A stretch of DNA of 64,000 nt from Pseudocercospora fijiensis CIRAD86. Its lineage: Eukaryota; Ascomycota; Dothideomycetes; Mycosphaerellales; Mycosphaerellaceae. The position numbers were made by a program, and so were the translations under genes. The DNA lies in assembly GCF_000340215.1 (NCBI RefSeq), contig NW_006921548.1, positions 359,400-423,399 on the forward strand, written 5' to 3'. Positions within the stretch are counted from its first letter, which is position 1. The number at the start of each line of letters is the position of its first letter. Shown piece after piece: positions 11,701 to 21,360 of the stretch. The notes below the pieces were generated by a model that was not told where the DNA came from, ran no database searches, and saw only the letters and a program-made list of their open reading frames with translations.

Positions 11701-13300
11701 ATTTTAAAGCTAAGCCTAGCATTTTAACTCTAGCATCTTTAAGGGCAAGTACTCCTTATACTTCCTTAACTTTTCTAATTAGCTTGCCTTTAAGTATTAG
11801 AGTGCCTAAAGGTCTGTCTAAGTAAATGCTACATTTTTTCTAAAGACGCTCTGCTAAGAATTAGCCTAAGATTAGGTTGCAATCCGAGTTCGGGGAGTAG
11901 AGGACATTTATTAAAGTAATTAAGGTTTCCTTTCCTTTATAGGTTAGGAAGATGTTAATAGTTCCTAATCGTAATATACTTGATTTTCCTACTGCTTAGG
12001 AGAACTAAATAGGCTTAGTTAGGTGTTTGAGATCGCTAAACTAGCTCTTGTTTCCTATAATGTGCTATAATATACCTATGTCCTAAACTTTTGTATTAGC
12101 TATTAGGTTCTTAGAGCTTGCTATAGCTAGTCCCGGCTTTGTAATAGCTCCCCTAATTAGGCCCCTACTAAGGCCGTCTAGCTAATAGTCTCCCTCGTCT
12201 TCCGAGTTAGAGGAGGTGTCTAATTTATCTTTGTTATTATTAATAGCACTACTAGATTTGCCCTTTCCTTTGCCTTTCCCCTTCTTGCCTTTGTCTTTAT
12301 CTTTATCTTTACTCTTATCTTTCTTTCCCTAACTAGGTAGTACTATGTTAGGGTATTACCTATAGTACTTAGCGTTAGTGTGTTTGTGCTTGCACTAAGT
12401 GTACTAGTCGTTATTATTGCTAATAGCCCCTCTAACAAGCTTTAAGCCGTTAAATGACTATCTAGGAGGCTTTTCTCTCCTTAGGGACGTTATTATTGCT
12501 TTAAGGGAGGAGTCCTTAGCTTTAGGCTTATTGTTATACTTCTAGGATCTAAGCTATTCGTAACTAGAAAGGCCCTAAATAAACAGCATTCTAACAAGCA
12601 TGTTAGGCATTTTAATGTCTAATAACTTTATAGGTACTGCTATTATTATAACTGAATTAGCAAATTGTTCTATTAATGTTTAGAATCTGTTAAACTATTG
12701 CTAAAAAGATTCGTAGTACTACTAGGTGTTTAGGTTAGTAAGAGGCATCCTAATATGCCTAATAAGTTTGATAGTATTAAATATATCTACGGTTACAATA
12801 GGCTTATATAGAGCCTTAATATAGTCGTATATATCCTTAGCTAACTTAGGTGTGTTACTAAAGTCTAGTCTAAGGGCAGGGTCGAGTCTAGCAATAAGTA
12901 TGCCTAGGGCTTAGATGTCTTTCTTTTTCTAGTCCCTAAACATATCTCTATACTGCTAACTAGCTAAGTCCCCTATAAACATGCTCTTTAGAGGTAGTTT
13001 TATTTTATTAGCCTAGTTAAGTCTACAGAATACTATACTAACTAGGTCCTTTTCTAGAAGGGCCGCCTAGAATATAAGCTTCTAGTCTTAGAAGTTAATC
13101 CCCTTCCTAAGAACCTAATTCTCCTTTGCTATCTTTATCTAATTAGTATCTATCGTTCCTAGCTACCTTTTAGTACAGTACTAGGTAGGGCTTATAAGGG
13201 ATACTTGCTAGGTTTTAGTCTAAACTAGAGCTCTTAACTAGGTACCTAATAGGTCTAGATAGCTAGCTCTGTTTAGTGGACTCTAGAAACAGTTCTTTAT
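8776..13300 (-). pseudogene. Copia-A Gag-Pol relic (Gag to RNase H start)
   Basis: Read on the minus strand from 13,300 down. A Gag region comes first, then a zinc knuckle near 12,380 (CxxCKHKHTNAKxxR type, some Cys lost), a Lys/Gly-rich linker and a protease-like segment near 11,900-12,100. Integrase shows SGGEFTNNN and NSIIESSNKT near 11,000-11,250. Reverse transcriptase near 9,500-9,950 has VNVETAFLNPPLDKEIF, KGLYSLK and the catalytic box LLYIDNF (family YVDDL, second Asp lost). RNase H starts with SLSSTKVEYIALIEA near 8,880 and stops at the Copia-B insertion. Stops of RIP type occur throughout. Confidence 0.88.
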
Positions 13301-13324
13301 AGTTAAACTAGATAGGTAAGCGTA

Positions 13325-13342
13325 TACGCCGGGCTTATAACC
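13325..13342 (-). other. Copia-A primer-binding site, tRNA-Met anticodon arm
   Basis: Directly inside the 5' LTR the minus strand reads GGTTATAAGCCCGGCG. Allowing one RIP change (GAG to AAG) this equals the Copia-B site, so both elements use the same half-tRNA primer. Confidence 0.65.
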
Positions 13343-13524
13343 TGTTATAAATCGTACTAAGGATGCAACTAATTATCGGATTAACAACTATATAACTATA
13401 TAAAGAAGGATTAGGAGCCTACTATAGAAACTGCAGTTAATATACCTATTATGCGTCCCTCCTCTTAGCATAGGTTAGCTAATGGTATCAGCTGACTAGC
13501 ATATTACCTGACTGAACCACAACA
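13343..13524 (-). repeat. Copia-A 5' LTR (182 bp)
   Basis: Intact TG..CA ends. The last roughly 60 bp toward the gene island keep CpA and TpG dinucleotides that are TpA in the other LTR. Confidence 0.9.
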
Positions 13525-13529
13525 CTCCC

Positions 13530-14230
13530 GAGAAGAGCCACCTCCGCAGTATATTATACGCCCGCACACGAGATGGCCTGGCTCGCCTGTCTCCCGAAGG
13601 GCTTGCTGCAGATGCCGCATAACTACCTGCATCAGCTTCACGCATGTCTTCGGAAGATTCCCTACGCAGATCTGCAAAAGCTGTAGTGACCGTCCCGAGC
13701 CTCTGCTAACTCGACTAGCAACGTTAGCAACAGAATCCTCTGCAAGCCGACGACCTGCTGGATTTCAAAACCCACTCCACCACACCTGTACGCTGGTTTC
13801 CACCTCAACCACCATTGCATGAACATTACCGGAGACATGATTCAAGTCTTCCACTACCACGACGCCTAGCTTGCTTGTCGAAACTGCGCAAAATCAAGAA
13901 ACCAGGCATGAAGTGGATTGACGTAGCAAATGAGAACTACAGCAACGGGAGGGGAGAAACGAGGGAGAGAGAGCTAATAGCCAGCTTCGTGGATTCTTCG
14001 AAGGAGGAGGAGAAGGAATCTCGTAGATGTAGAGTGGAGAATTGTTCGTCGATGGTGTGAATGCCATGCTATAATCTTCGTTTGAGCTATCAACAATGCA
14101 CCGTACATCTAGCATACAAGATTGTATACCTCGCTCCTCTTCTAGGCAATACACACTCCCGCGCCAAAGCTGCAGAAATCCATTGTCCCGCGACGATGCG
14201 AATGCGAGGTCTGCGTAAATACTCAACGCA
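13530..14230. other. Start of gene island, no gene supported
   Basis: Composition changes abruptly from RIP-type to normal. Short open frames exist on both strands (a minus frame at 13,894-14,241 and a plus frame at 13,815-14,060), but neither shows domain or splice evidence. The minus frame cannot be joined in phase to the gene ending at 14,231. Confidence 0.4.
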
Positions 14231-14887
14231 TTATAGTTCACCTGCTCGACGACGTTGTGCAGATCGTCTTATAGTCCAAATATGTGTGAATTCTACGTCT
14301 GTGGGCAGAACAATGTCCTCGGCCGGCTTCGCATGGTCGTCTATTGCCGCTATTCTGAACCTTCGAGCCGGCGTTCTAAGCAACGAGCCTGGCGAAGCAC
14401 TCATCACTGGTGATCCTGAGCCTTGCAGGTGGTGTAGGGACGCTTTTGGTCTCTTTGCTGGTGTTCGCAGGTATGGCGTGGCTTGTTGTACCGGCGTTGG
14501 GCTCGAAAGGACTCCTGCATTGGCCGCACGATCGTCCAGGCGTGCGTGGTCGAGGTCGCTGACTTGTTCGCCCAAGGTGTGCAGTGTCTGCTCAGTATGG
14601 CGCGACACCCGAGACTCCGTGTTCTCCCTGCGGCCTTGTGTACCTTGGGTGAAGTCTTGCATAGGACTATGTGCTTCGCCCGAAGCTGAGTGCAGTTGGG
14701 CATATCGTCCGAGAGCAAGTTTGCTGGCAGGGCGTGGTGTTATCAAGGAGTTTCCCAGACGAGTGCGCGTCCCAGGTGATGTCAGTGCTCGAGACCTACG
14801 CGAAACCAAGTTGCGATCGTTGGCGGGGTGCTTGTAATCGTCGAAGGCGACACGACGCAAGACTCGAGATTGGGGAGTTGAAGCCAT
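14231..14887 (-). CDS. Hypothetical basic, disordered protein (218 aa)
   Basis: I do not recognise the family. The chosen ATG at 14,887 opens MASTPQSRVLRRVAFDDY, a natural-looking N-terminus. The frame remains open upstream to an ATG at 15,358 (375 aa), but that extension is low complexity and contains the 14,929-15,030 repeat, which is open in all frames. The protein is rich in Arg, Ser, Thr and Pro, with TP-R motifs (SLLRTPARRF, YLRTPAKRPK) that suggest phosphorylation or DNA/chromatin contact, and has a more ordered acidic tail around PTDVEFTHIW. There is no membrane segment. The antisense strand is also open, but its Arg/Cys/Trp-rich translation looks like a shadow. The next gene on the right is divergent. 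Confidence 0.45.
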   Translation of the reverse strand: MASTPQSRVLRRVAFDDYKHPANDRNLVSRRSRALTSPGTRTRLGNSLITPRPASKLALGRYAQLHSASGEAHSPMQDFTQGTQGRRENTESRVSRHTEQTLHTLGEQVSDLDHARLDDRAANAGVLSSPTPVQQATPYLRTPAKRPKASLHHLQGSGSPVMSASPGSLLRTPARRFRIAAIDDHAKPAEDIVLPTDVEFTHIWTIRRSAQRRRAGEL

Positions 14888-14928
14888 GTTGCTGCTCTCG
14901 AGATAGCGGCTCTCCCTACGCTCGTCCG

Positions 14929-15030
14929 CTCGTCCACCCTCGTCCGCTCGTCCACCCTCGTCCGCTCGTCCACCCTCGTCCGCTCGTCCACTCTCGTCCG
15001 CTCGTCCACCTCGTCCCCTCGTCCGCTCGT
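14929..15030. repeat. 18-bp tandem repeat (CTCGTCCGCTCGTCCACC)
   Basis: Five to six copies. If the longer minus-strand start at 15,358 is used it encodes repeated Gly-Arg-Ala-Asp-Glu-Gly. Otherwise it lies in the 5' region of that gene. Confidence 0.85.
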
Positions 15031-15341
15031 GGGGATTCCAGCAATCGAGACGTATTGGAGCTGGCTTGCGATCGGTAGCAGCGCGGTGAAAATCGTCGAT
15101 TCTGCGACAAGATCCGAGTTGAGATTGATGAGGAGTTGACTCTATAGTGCTGTTATTACTGTTTCGATTATCTCCTCCCTTCTGCAGTGCATCGCAGTGA
15201 CTGGCCGTGGTCGATGGCTGTGCATCATCTCCTCTCGAGCGCTGCGCTCCTTCCATCGCTGGCACAGAATGCCGCTGTCCATTCGGATTATTCGAACTCG
15301 CGCTGGCAACTGCGACAGGAACGAGGACAGAGTTGAACAGC

Positions 15342-15863
15342 ATGTCAGCCAGCGCCATCGAGAAGGCGAGCGGTGAGCGAATTCATCCACACATGTCGAC
15401 GACAGCTTGGTACAGCATTCCGAACTGGACGCCAGAGCCAGCGCAGAGCCTAGCATTATCCGACGACCTCATTCACAGTCGAGACTTTTCGTTGCACACG
15501 ACTGGGAGCGTGGAGGTTCATGGGCATGGCATGGCCGGCATCGCACTTTCGACGATTTCCTCAGGACCGGTAGGCATTTCGCTATTACAACCATAACCAT
15601 AACATGAACTCGGACATGCACCCAATCGGCTTACACAAGAGACGTGCAGCTTCCATACCAGCCTAAGTAAGGTACGCAAGGCAGCCTCAACAACGCCCTC
15701 TTTAGAAGCCGCGCGAATTGCGAAGAAGACAAGGAAGAAGCCCGGTCTCTTTGCCCGAAATCTCTTCGAAGATTTATATAGCGACAGCGAACTATTGCCA
15801 CGACTACGAAAACTCCTGTTCATGCTGAGCATGCGCGCCTCCGCTGTCCTGCTGCCTCTTTAA
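15342..15863 (+). CDS. Possible two-exon small hypothetical protein
   Basis: Exon 1 from ATG 15,342 (MSASAIEKASGER) to 15,569 and exon 2 from 15,642 to TAA 15,861-15,863 join in phase 0 across a 72-bp intron with donor GTAGGC and an AAGAG acceptor, which is not an ideal consensus. Exon 2 has coding-like composition: a Lys-rich stretch (ARIAKKTRKKPG) followed by FARNLFEDLYSDSELLPRL and a hydrophobic end. The function is unknown. It diverges from the gene ending at 14,231. The weak splice sites and lack of a family keep confidence low. Confidence 0.3.
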
Positions 15864-16780
15864 AGACATCTTCGTTACTTGGATGGAAAGCCTGTTCAGC
15901 CGTAGGAATACTACATATCACGATTGAAATAGGTGTTACACGCATAAGTTGGTGGAGTCTCTCAGTCTCTCACTCGCTACCGTGTTCGAGGGGATGAGAT
16001 CTGGAATGTGGCTTCTAAGAGGGTGTCGGGGTCGTAAGTATTGGTTTGACGGCATTGCGTTCGCTAATGGTCTACTGTCTTTGTGGGACCGCAAGAGGCG
16101 GGAGAGCCATAAAGCATGGCGTGAATTAATCACAGAGACGCGGGCCAGGTCAGGTCACAACACATGAGAAACACACAGGACGGTACCACCACACTGCAGG
16201 ACACTGCTTGTTACCCGTTCCCCCTTTTTCCCCCTTGAGTACTCCCCACGAACACTACTCTGAGAAGGTGATGGAAGCAGGAGGGCAGGAAGCAGACGGG
16301 CAGAAAGCAGACGGGCAGGAAGCAATGGCAGCAAGTAGGAGGTCCATAGACAGTCAGAGCCTGGCATAGCGTTTGTAGAAGACAGCTGGCGGCCGAGAGC
16401 CGCACTCAGATCAGCTGAGGAACGGGCTATAAATGGAATCAATAATAATAATAATAATAATTCGTGGGACCGCGTTCAGTCTGCCGGTTAGAGGGCTGAA
16501 CTATGCGAGGCTTTTCCATCAGGTGAATCTGCACATGTAGGGTAGAGAGCGGCAAAGTGCATGCCAGTTTGATTCAGAGCATTAAACACCAACGTGACTA
16601 GCTAGAAAACGTGCACTTCTGCTACAGGCAAAGAGTCTCCCGAATCGGAAGACGTGGAATTGGACGAGACGGGAAGGCTATATGTACATACTGAAGAGTC
16701 TATAGTAGATGATAACGATGAGGTAGAAAAGTGCAATTGGCGACGACGTGTCGCACCTTCTCCAGCGTTACACCTGCTTT
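15864..16780. other. Intergenic sequence, no gene supported
   Basis: Contains a short degenerate repeat of GCAGACGGGCAGGAA-like units near 16,275-16,325 and an (AAT)n microsatellite at 16,441-16,461. Open frames here lack convincing content. Confidence 0.4.
16441..16461. repeat. (AAT)n microsatellite
   Basis: Seven AAT units in a row. Confidence 0.9.
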
Positions 16781-16895
16781 CCACCTTCACCTTTATCCAC
16801 CTTCACCTTCATCCACCTTCACCTTCATCCACCTTCACCTTCATCCACCTTCACCTTCATCCACCTTCACCTTCATCCACCTTCACCTTCATCCA
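16781..16895. repeat. 16-bp tandem repeat (CCACCTTCACCTTCAT), about 7 copies
   Basis: Pyrimidine-rich array 75 bp before the ATG at 16,970. CT-rich tracts at this distance are common in filamentous-fungal promoters and 5' UTRs, so it may influence transcription of that gene (inference). Confidence 0.85.
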
Positions 16896-16969
16896 CCCAC
16901 CCACCTACCCAGTGACATCAACCCGTCAGGACTCGACTCCCTATAGAGAACGATACACCATCCGGAAAG

Positions 16970-18109
16970 ATGTTTCAACGCCTTCGCCGAGACACCAACG
17001 CCTTCGATCAAGATGCCGCTGGCTTGCACCGGCTTGCTTTGCCGCCTGCGGAGTGCCTCACGATAGATCATCTAGACTCGTGGCTTGCCACTCTCTCCAC
17101 TGCTCTGGAGGCACCCTCTTCCCTGTGGCGTTCCACCATCTCAGACTTTACAGAATGGATGAAGATGAGCTCGCCAACAGCCGGTGGCCTGAATATCATC
17201 GTCATTCACGATGAAGCAGCCGAGGGGATTCCAGTTGCCTGCGTCCATTGCTCCTCGGGCCCAGTGAAGATCACAGTATACGCCGAGAATGCCGACTTTG
17301 CGCTCCTCAACAGCGCTTCGATGAGGAGGAATACGAGCAACGTGGTCCACAAGCTACCTCCGACGATGAATTCTGGCCACGCAGTAGCAGAACATGGCAG
17401 TATCCTGTCCGCATGCGTCATTGCAGGCACCATCGTCGTCACGCACAAAACTGGCTTGAAGACAACCCTTCTTGAATGTGTGGTCCCTGCAGTGTGGGAG
17501 AGAGCGATTCGCATAGTGCACAAGTTCAGGACAGGAAGTCCTGAGTCCCAGAGAGAGATACTCGCACACTGTCGACTTCCCCAATTGCCTAGTCCCAACC
17601 GCATGATTTACCCGGCGAATGTGGAGCTCCCTCCAAGCTCGACATCATGCGCCGACGTCCTGGACTATATGTACGAGCACACAACTCAGAGGACTGCCTT
17701 GCAATCCCAGTCTCTCATTGATCAATGGGCACTGGTATCGGCAAACTCCCGAATCGTTGCCATAATCGCCTCGGAGGTCCTGAAGAGCCTTGTTGTTCCT
17801 TTTGCAGCGCCGAACCCGGTTCCTGAGCTTCCAAAGCTACTGGAACAGCTGGAAGACACCGAGAAGGACGTTGCCAAGTACGGCTCGAGAGGGGCTGTGC
17901 ATGTCGTAGACTCCCTGACTACGGAGGCGGCTGCTCTACGTAGCAAGATTGACGACCTCAACAATGCTATGGGTGCGCGGGAGACGAGCGCGTGGAACCA
18001 TATCAAGGCACTTATGATGCAGCTGAATGAATGGTCAGATCAACTTTTTTATATGCGAGACGAGCTAGTTCCAAGTGAACCTCGTGCACGAATTTTGCAA
18101 GTGGTGTGA
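16970..18109 (+). CDS. Hypothetical protein (379 aa)
   Basis: Single open frame with a good start context (GAAAGATG). No family recognised. Composition is that of a folded cytosolic protein: alternating hydrophobic blocks around residues 75-175 (LNIIVIHDE, VKITVYAENADFALL, ILSACVIAGTIVVTHK), then helical stretches with heptad-like spacing near 295-345 (LPKLLEQLEDTEKDV, AAALRSKIDDLNNAM), probably a coiled coil. There is no signal peptide or clear membrane segment. The frame ends at TGA 18,107-18,109. A different frame immediately after stays coding-like to about 18,317, so the C-terminus may be altered by an unseen intron or frameshift. Confidence 0.6.
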   Translation: MFQRLRRDTNAFDQDAAGLHRLALPPAECLTIDHLDSWLATLSTALEAPSSLWRSTISDFTEWMKMSSPTAGGLNIIVIHDEAAEGIPVACVHCSSGPVKITVYAENADFALLNSASMRRNTSNVVHKLPPTMNSGHAVAEHGSILSACVIAGTIVVTHKTGLKTTLLECVVPAVWERAIRIVHKFRTGSPESQREILAHCRLPQLPSPNRMIYPANVELPPSSTSCADVLDYMYEHTTQRTALQSQSLIDQWALVSANSRIVAIIASEVLKSLVVPFAAPNPVPELPKLLEQLEDTEKDVAKYGSRGAVHVVDSLTTEAAALRSKIDDLNNAMGARETSAWNHIKALMMQLNEWSDQLFYMRDELVPSEPRARILQVV

Positions 18110-18874
18110 CGAGGTCAAGACGAAGGCCAAGCCGGATCTGGGATGCGACACGATGGACTCAAAAACGATTCGCCCATTTTTGGTTGAGGTTCGCTCGCTC
18201 GCTCGCAATGCCCTTGCTAGCTACCACTTCATAGTATGCTTCACGACTGCTTTTACGCTGCAGAACTTCGCAATAATGGATTGCCTATGTGTTGTTCAAA
18301 TAGACAATACCAGCTAGAATAGTTGATCCAAAAAATTGTAAACGGTCATCGTAACTATGCACCGTGCTTAGCTACAATATCTTGTTCAAATGTACATGAG
18401 CCGATTGAAGCTTACTTGCGGGAGGACGAGCGCTATCGTGGAAAGTATGTTGTGCAAATAAATGCTGCTCGTGTTTTTACCTCATTCACAAGCAGTTATA
18501 CGTCAGCTAACAACGCATAGAGTGGATGAAGTTGAGGCTGCTTGCCGAAGTGTTCGAGGTTGGTCGCCGGTCTGTTCGTGCTTTGTGCAAGGGCAGCGTA
18601 ATTATACTTGAACGAAAAGTACATGAAAAAATTCCATTAGAGGAAGACGCGAGAATCGTGTACAATACTGTCTAGGTAGCCGAAAAAAAGAAAAACAAAA
18701 GAAGATGGCGCATACCAGCTGCGGTTCTTCCGGTTTCTTCCTGCAATCCGTACATGTACCAATGTTCTGATAAAAACCCCAATAAGATACAACCGAAAGA
18801 CAAAAGAAAAAGGAAAAGAATCTTCACTCCACCTCCTCTCTCCGTACTTGCATTTCCTTCTGCAGGGCGCGCAA
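18110..18874. other. 3' region of the 16,970 gene and intergenic spacer
   Basis: A plus frame at 18,075-18,317 (WCDEVKTKAKPDL and after) and another at 18,323-18,520 are possibly decayed or unspliced continuation exons. No splice pair in a sensible size range joins them. The A-rich sequence near 18,680-18,830 looks like 3' UTR of the converging minus-strand gene. Confidence 0.35.
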
Positions 18875-19032
18875 TTGTGCTTCGGTAGCAGATGAGCGGC
18901 TTGCCAACCGACGAAACTGATTGACCAGGCTGCTAGGCACACCGGGCTCAAAGTTGTGCTTCGGTAGCAGATGAGCGGCTTGCCAACCGACGAAACTGAT
19001 TGACCAGGCTGCTAGGCACACCGGGCTCAAAG
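18875..19032. repeat. Perfect 79-bp tandem duplication
   Basis: Positions 18,875-18,953 and 18,954-19,032 are identical base for base. The unit length is not a multiple of three, so it shifts the frame of the minus-strand gene it lies in. Confidence 0.95.
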
Positions 19033-20444
19033 AGGGAGTCGTTGAGGGTGCAGTGGGCCTTGAGGAGGTCGTTGGTGCTGGCGGAACACTGTGCGGCGAG
19101 TCTCTCATGCTCGAGCTTGCGATCCAAGACCTCTGCGCGAAGATCTGCCTTGAGTTCAGAGGCGCGCTGGCGGCAGCGAGAGCCTTGCTCCTTCAGAAGT
19201 TCCATAAGCTTGTGTGCTCCTCCACCGTCTAGCATTGATTGAACACTCGCCGGGGAAGCGTAGAAGGAGGGCGGAGAGGTCGGATGATGAGAGGCTTCAG
19301 ATGCAGTAGACGGGATAGGAGAGGTGGCTGGCGTGCCCGGTGGGCTGTAAGGAGAGATAAGGTGTGTCTTGTGCTGTCGATGGTGCTGGCGAGGGGCAGC
19401 TGGGCTTGTCGGTGGTGATGCCGAGCGAGTGGCGCGAGATGGCTCCTTCGAAGAGGCCTTGGCCTTGGAAGAGACTGGTGCGGGAGGGTTATGGAGAGGG
19501 GTGGTAGGTCCGTCCTGCTGTTGACGCTGCCGATGAGAGGGAGCTGGGCTTGTCGGGACGGGTGCGATGAGAGACGCCGAGCGCGTGCCACGAGATGGTG
19601 GCTTCTTCGAAGAGTCCTTTGCCTTGGAAGAGCCTTTTGCCTTGGACGGGACTTTGGCCTTTGGAGGAGCAATGTCCCATATTCCGGAGCTTGCAATCTC
19701 AGCGACTACGGTGTCAACAAGGACCTTCTTGCCATAAGTGACTGTCGGCGGCTCGTGTGATCGAAGGCTATCCGAAGTCTCTTTCTTGAGGTCCTCCATG
19801 CTGGGAGATTGTAGCTTCGACCAGGCACGCGTATGCTTCTTCCAGAAAACCATATTGTCGCGGATCACGATTGCGTTAGGAAGCTTCTCGGAATTGACAT
19901 GATTCTGGATGAAATCCAAGGTGCGCCCGAGGAGAAGACGGAAGACTGCGGGACCGTACTGGGTCGGAATTGGGGCATCGTGGAGCAAGTCGTGAACCTG
20001 GTTGGCAGAGATATACTCATCGGAAGAGATCTTGTGCTTGGCGCATGACAGGAGGATCTAGAATGGATAAGGTTAGGCATGTGTAAGGCTGGAAGTCAAT
20101 GGTTTGGGCCAAGACTTACCGTCACATTCACATCATTGGTGCTCCAGACAATACGAGAAGGACAGCCATGCTTGGCGGTGCCTTGACCAGCGAGAAAGCC
20201 AAGGGTAATATTGGCATAGACTCGCTGCGTAAGACGAGAAGGCTGCAGGAGTGGGTAGGGATCAGTGTCGCCGTCCGGGTTGTTGAGAACGACGCTGTCC
20301 AAGTTGACGGCGTAGGGCGGAAGGGTCTGCGGCTGAATATAGGAAGTTGGAACGGTAAGAATGAGGCCGGCCTGGAGGGAACACCAGAAGGTCAGCATAG
20401 GCTTCGAATCATGCTTGGAGCTCCAAAGGAAGAAAGCTTACCAT
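18948..20444 (-). CDS. Hypothetical coiled-coil/linker protein, three exons
   Basis: Exon 1 coding is just the ATG (20,444-20,442), followed at once by intron 20,441-20,372 (GTAAGC..CCAG). Exon 2 is 20,371-20,120, then intron 20,119-20,058 (GTAAGT, CCTAACC branch, CTAG), and exon 3 is 20,057-18,948. All joins are phase 0, giving about 454 aa. The N-terminal 165 residues look like a globular domain of unknown family (QPTLPPYAVNLDS-like start, SSDEYISANQVHDLL, FRLLLGRTLDFI). A Lys/Ser/Pro-rich linker of about 140 residues and a helical C-terminal segment follow (KLMELLKEQGSRC, ELKADLRAEVLDRKLEHERLA). The 79-bp duplication introduces TGA just after EAQL. Beyond the duplicate the old frame would have added about 16 more helical residues. 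The region between this gene and 21,361 is a shared divergent promoter. Confidence 0.7.
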
Positions 20445-21360
20445 GTTACTTCACTCGCCTGAGCACAATGGGGATGCGAACAGTGTAAAGCGGAAGGGGA
20501 TGGTGTCGGGGTGTTCAGGGTGGAAGTGGGTGATTCTGTAAGGGATTGGTGTAGTCGGAACTTGAGAGAGAGAGGATGCTCCTTGTACTATACGCAGACT
20601 CCAGCGTACTTGTTTCCCGAATCGATCCAGTAGAAGCTGATGTGCGCCCATCCAATCGTTGACGACACAGTTCAAGCGTATTGACTGTCGTACGTCTGGA
20701 GGCCAAGCAGAAGTGCAGATAAGGTGACGAATGAGATTTTGGGTCGTGCATGACCAATCGGACGGCCGGTCAGTTGTAGGGAGATCAGATGGGCGGGAGG
20801 TGGCTGTGGTGGGCGAGCGGAAGCGTTTGCCGCGGTCGTTTGCAATGATATATTGATTCTTTCGAAATGTTGAAGTTGGGTTGGCTGGCGAAGTTCTTCA
20901 CCAAGGAAGCTCTGGTTGGTCACGGAATACGGGCCGTGCCCGAAGCGTTGCCGAAAGCCAATGCGCCATGCCAAGCCAAGCCATGCCATCGCCATCAAAC
21001 ACAAACACGACTCTCTCACCCATCCATCCAACTACATGTATTGTACGTACTTTCATCCAACCACGTACCTCCATCCAACCACGTACTTTCATCCAACCAC
21101 GTACGTCCATCCAACCACGTACGTCCATCCAACCACGTACGTCCATCCAACTACGTATCATCGCCATTCCCTTCCGTGTCCACGCCTCCCATTTGATTGC
21201 CCATCGTTGTCCAGCAAGTGTAAGGAACGTCGTTACATGTACCTCGCAACAGCTCAACCTGTGATTCTCGCAACATCGCAGCATTCCACCTTTACAGCCC
21301 CCCAGCATTCCAACTTCACAGCCGCGCAGTCTCGCAGCATTTCAACATCGCAACATCACC
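20445..21360. promoter_or_regulatory. Divergent intergenic promoter region
   Basis: 916 bp separate two genes transcribed away from each other (ATG 20,444 minus, ATG 21,361 plus). No supported gene lies inside. It holds the 18-bp array at 21,025-21,150 and, just before 21,361, C/A-rich sequence with repeated CAGCATTCCA and GCAACATC motifs typical of a 5' UTR. Confidence 0.45.
21025..21150. repeat. 18-bp tandem repeat (CCATCCAACCACGTACGT), about 6-7 copies
   Basis: Each unit contains ACGTACGT, a palindrome. The spacing of 18 bp would place identical sites on similar faces of the helix every 36 bp. It lies about 210 bp upstream of the ATG at 21,361. Confidence 0.85.

Larger units (their letters stand above)
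3497..13524 (-). mobile_element. Copia-A: Ty1/Copia LTR retrotransposon, nested and RIP-mutated
   Basis: Complete element on the minus strand, bounded by two 182-bp LTRs (3,497-3,678 and 13,343-13,524) with TG..CA ends on the minus strand and flanked by the 5-bp direct repeat CTCCC (3,492-3,496 and 13,525-13,529). A primer-binding site follows the 5' LTR and a purine tract AAGGGGGAG precedes the 3' LTR. The order Gag zinc knuckle, protease, integrase, reverse transcriptase, RNase H defines Copia. A second Copia element sits at 5,597-8,775, so the host element is about 6.85 kb without it. All coding parts are riddled with stops. Confidence 0.93.

Noticed and set aside
13894..14241. 115-aa minus frame as a second exon of the 14,231 gene
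   Set aside because: A GTGAAC donor and CTGCAG acceptor exist, but the join is out of phase and reaches a stop soon after.
14061..14837. 258-aa plus-strand open frame antisense to the 14,231 gene
   Set aside because: Translation is rich in Arg, Cys and Trp with no domain; it mirrors the Ser/Thr/Pro-rich minus-strand gene and is most likely its shadow.
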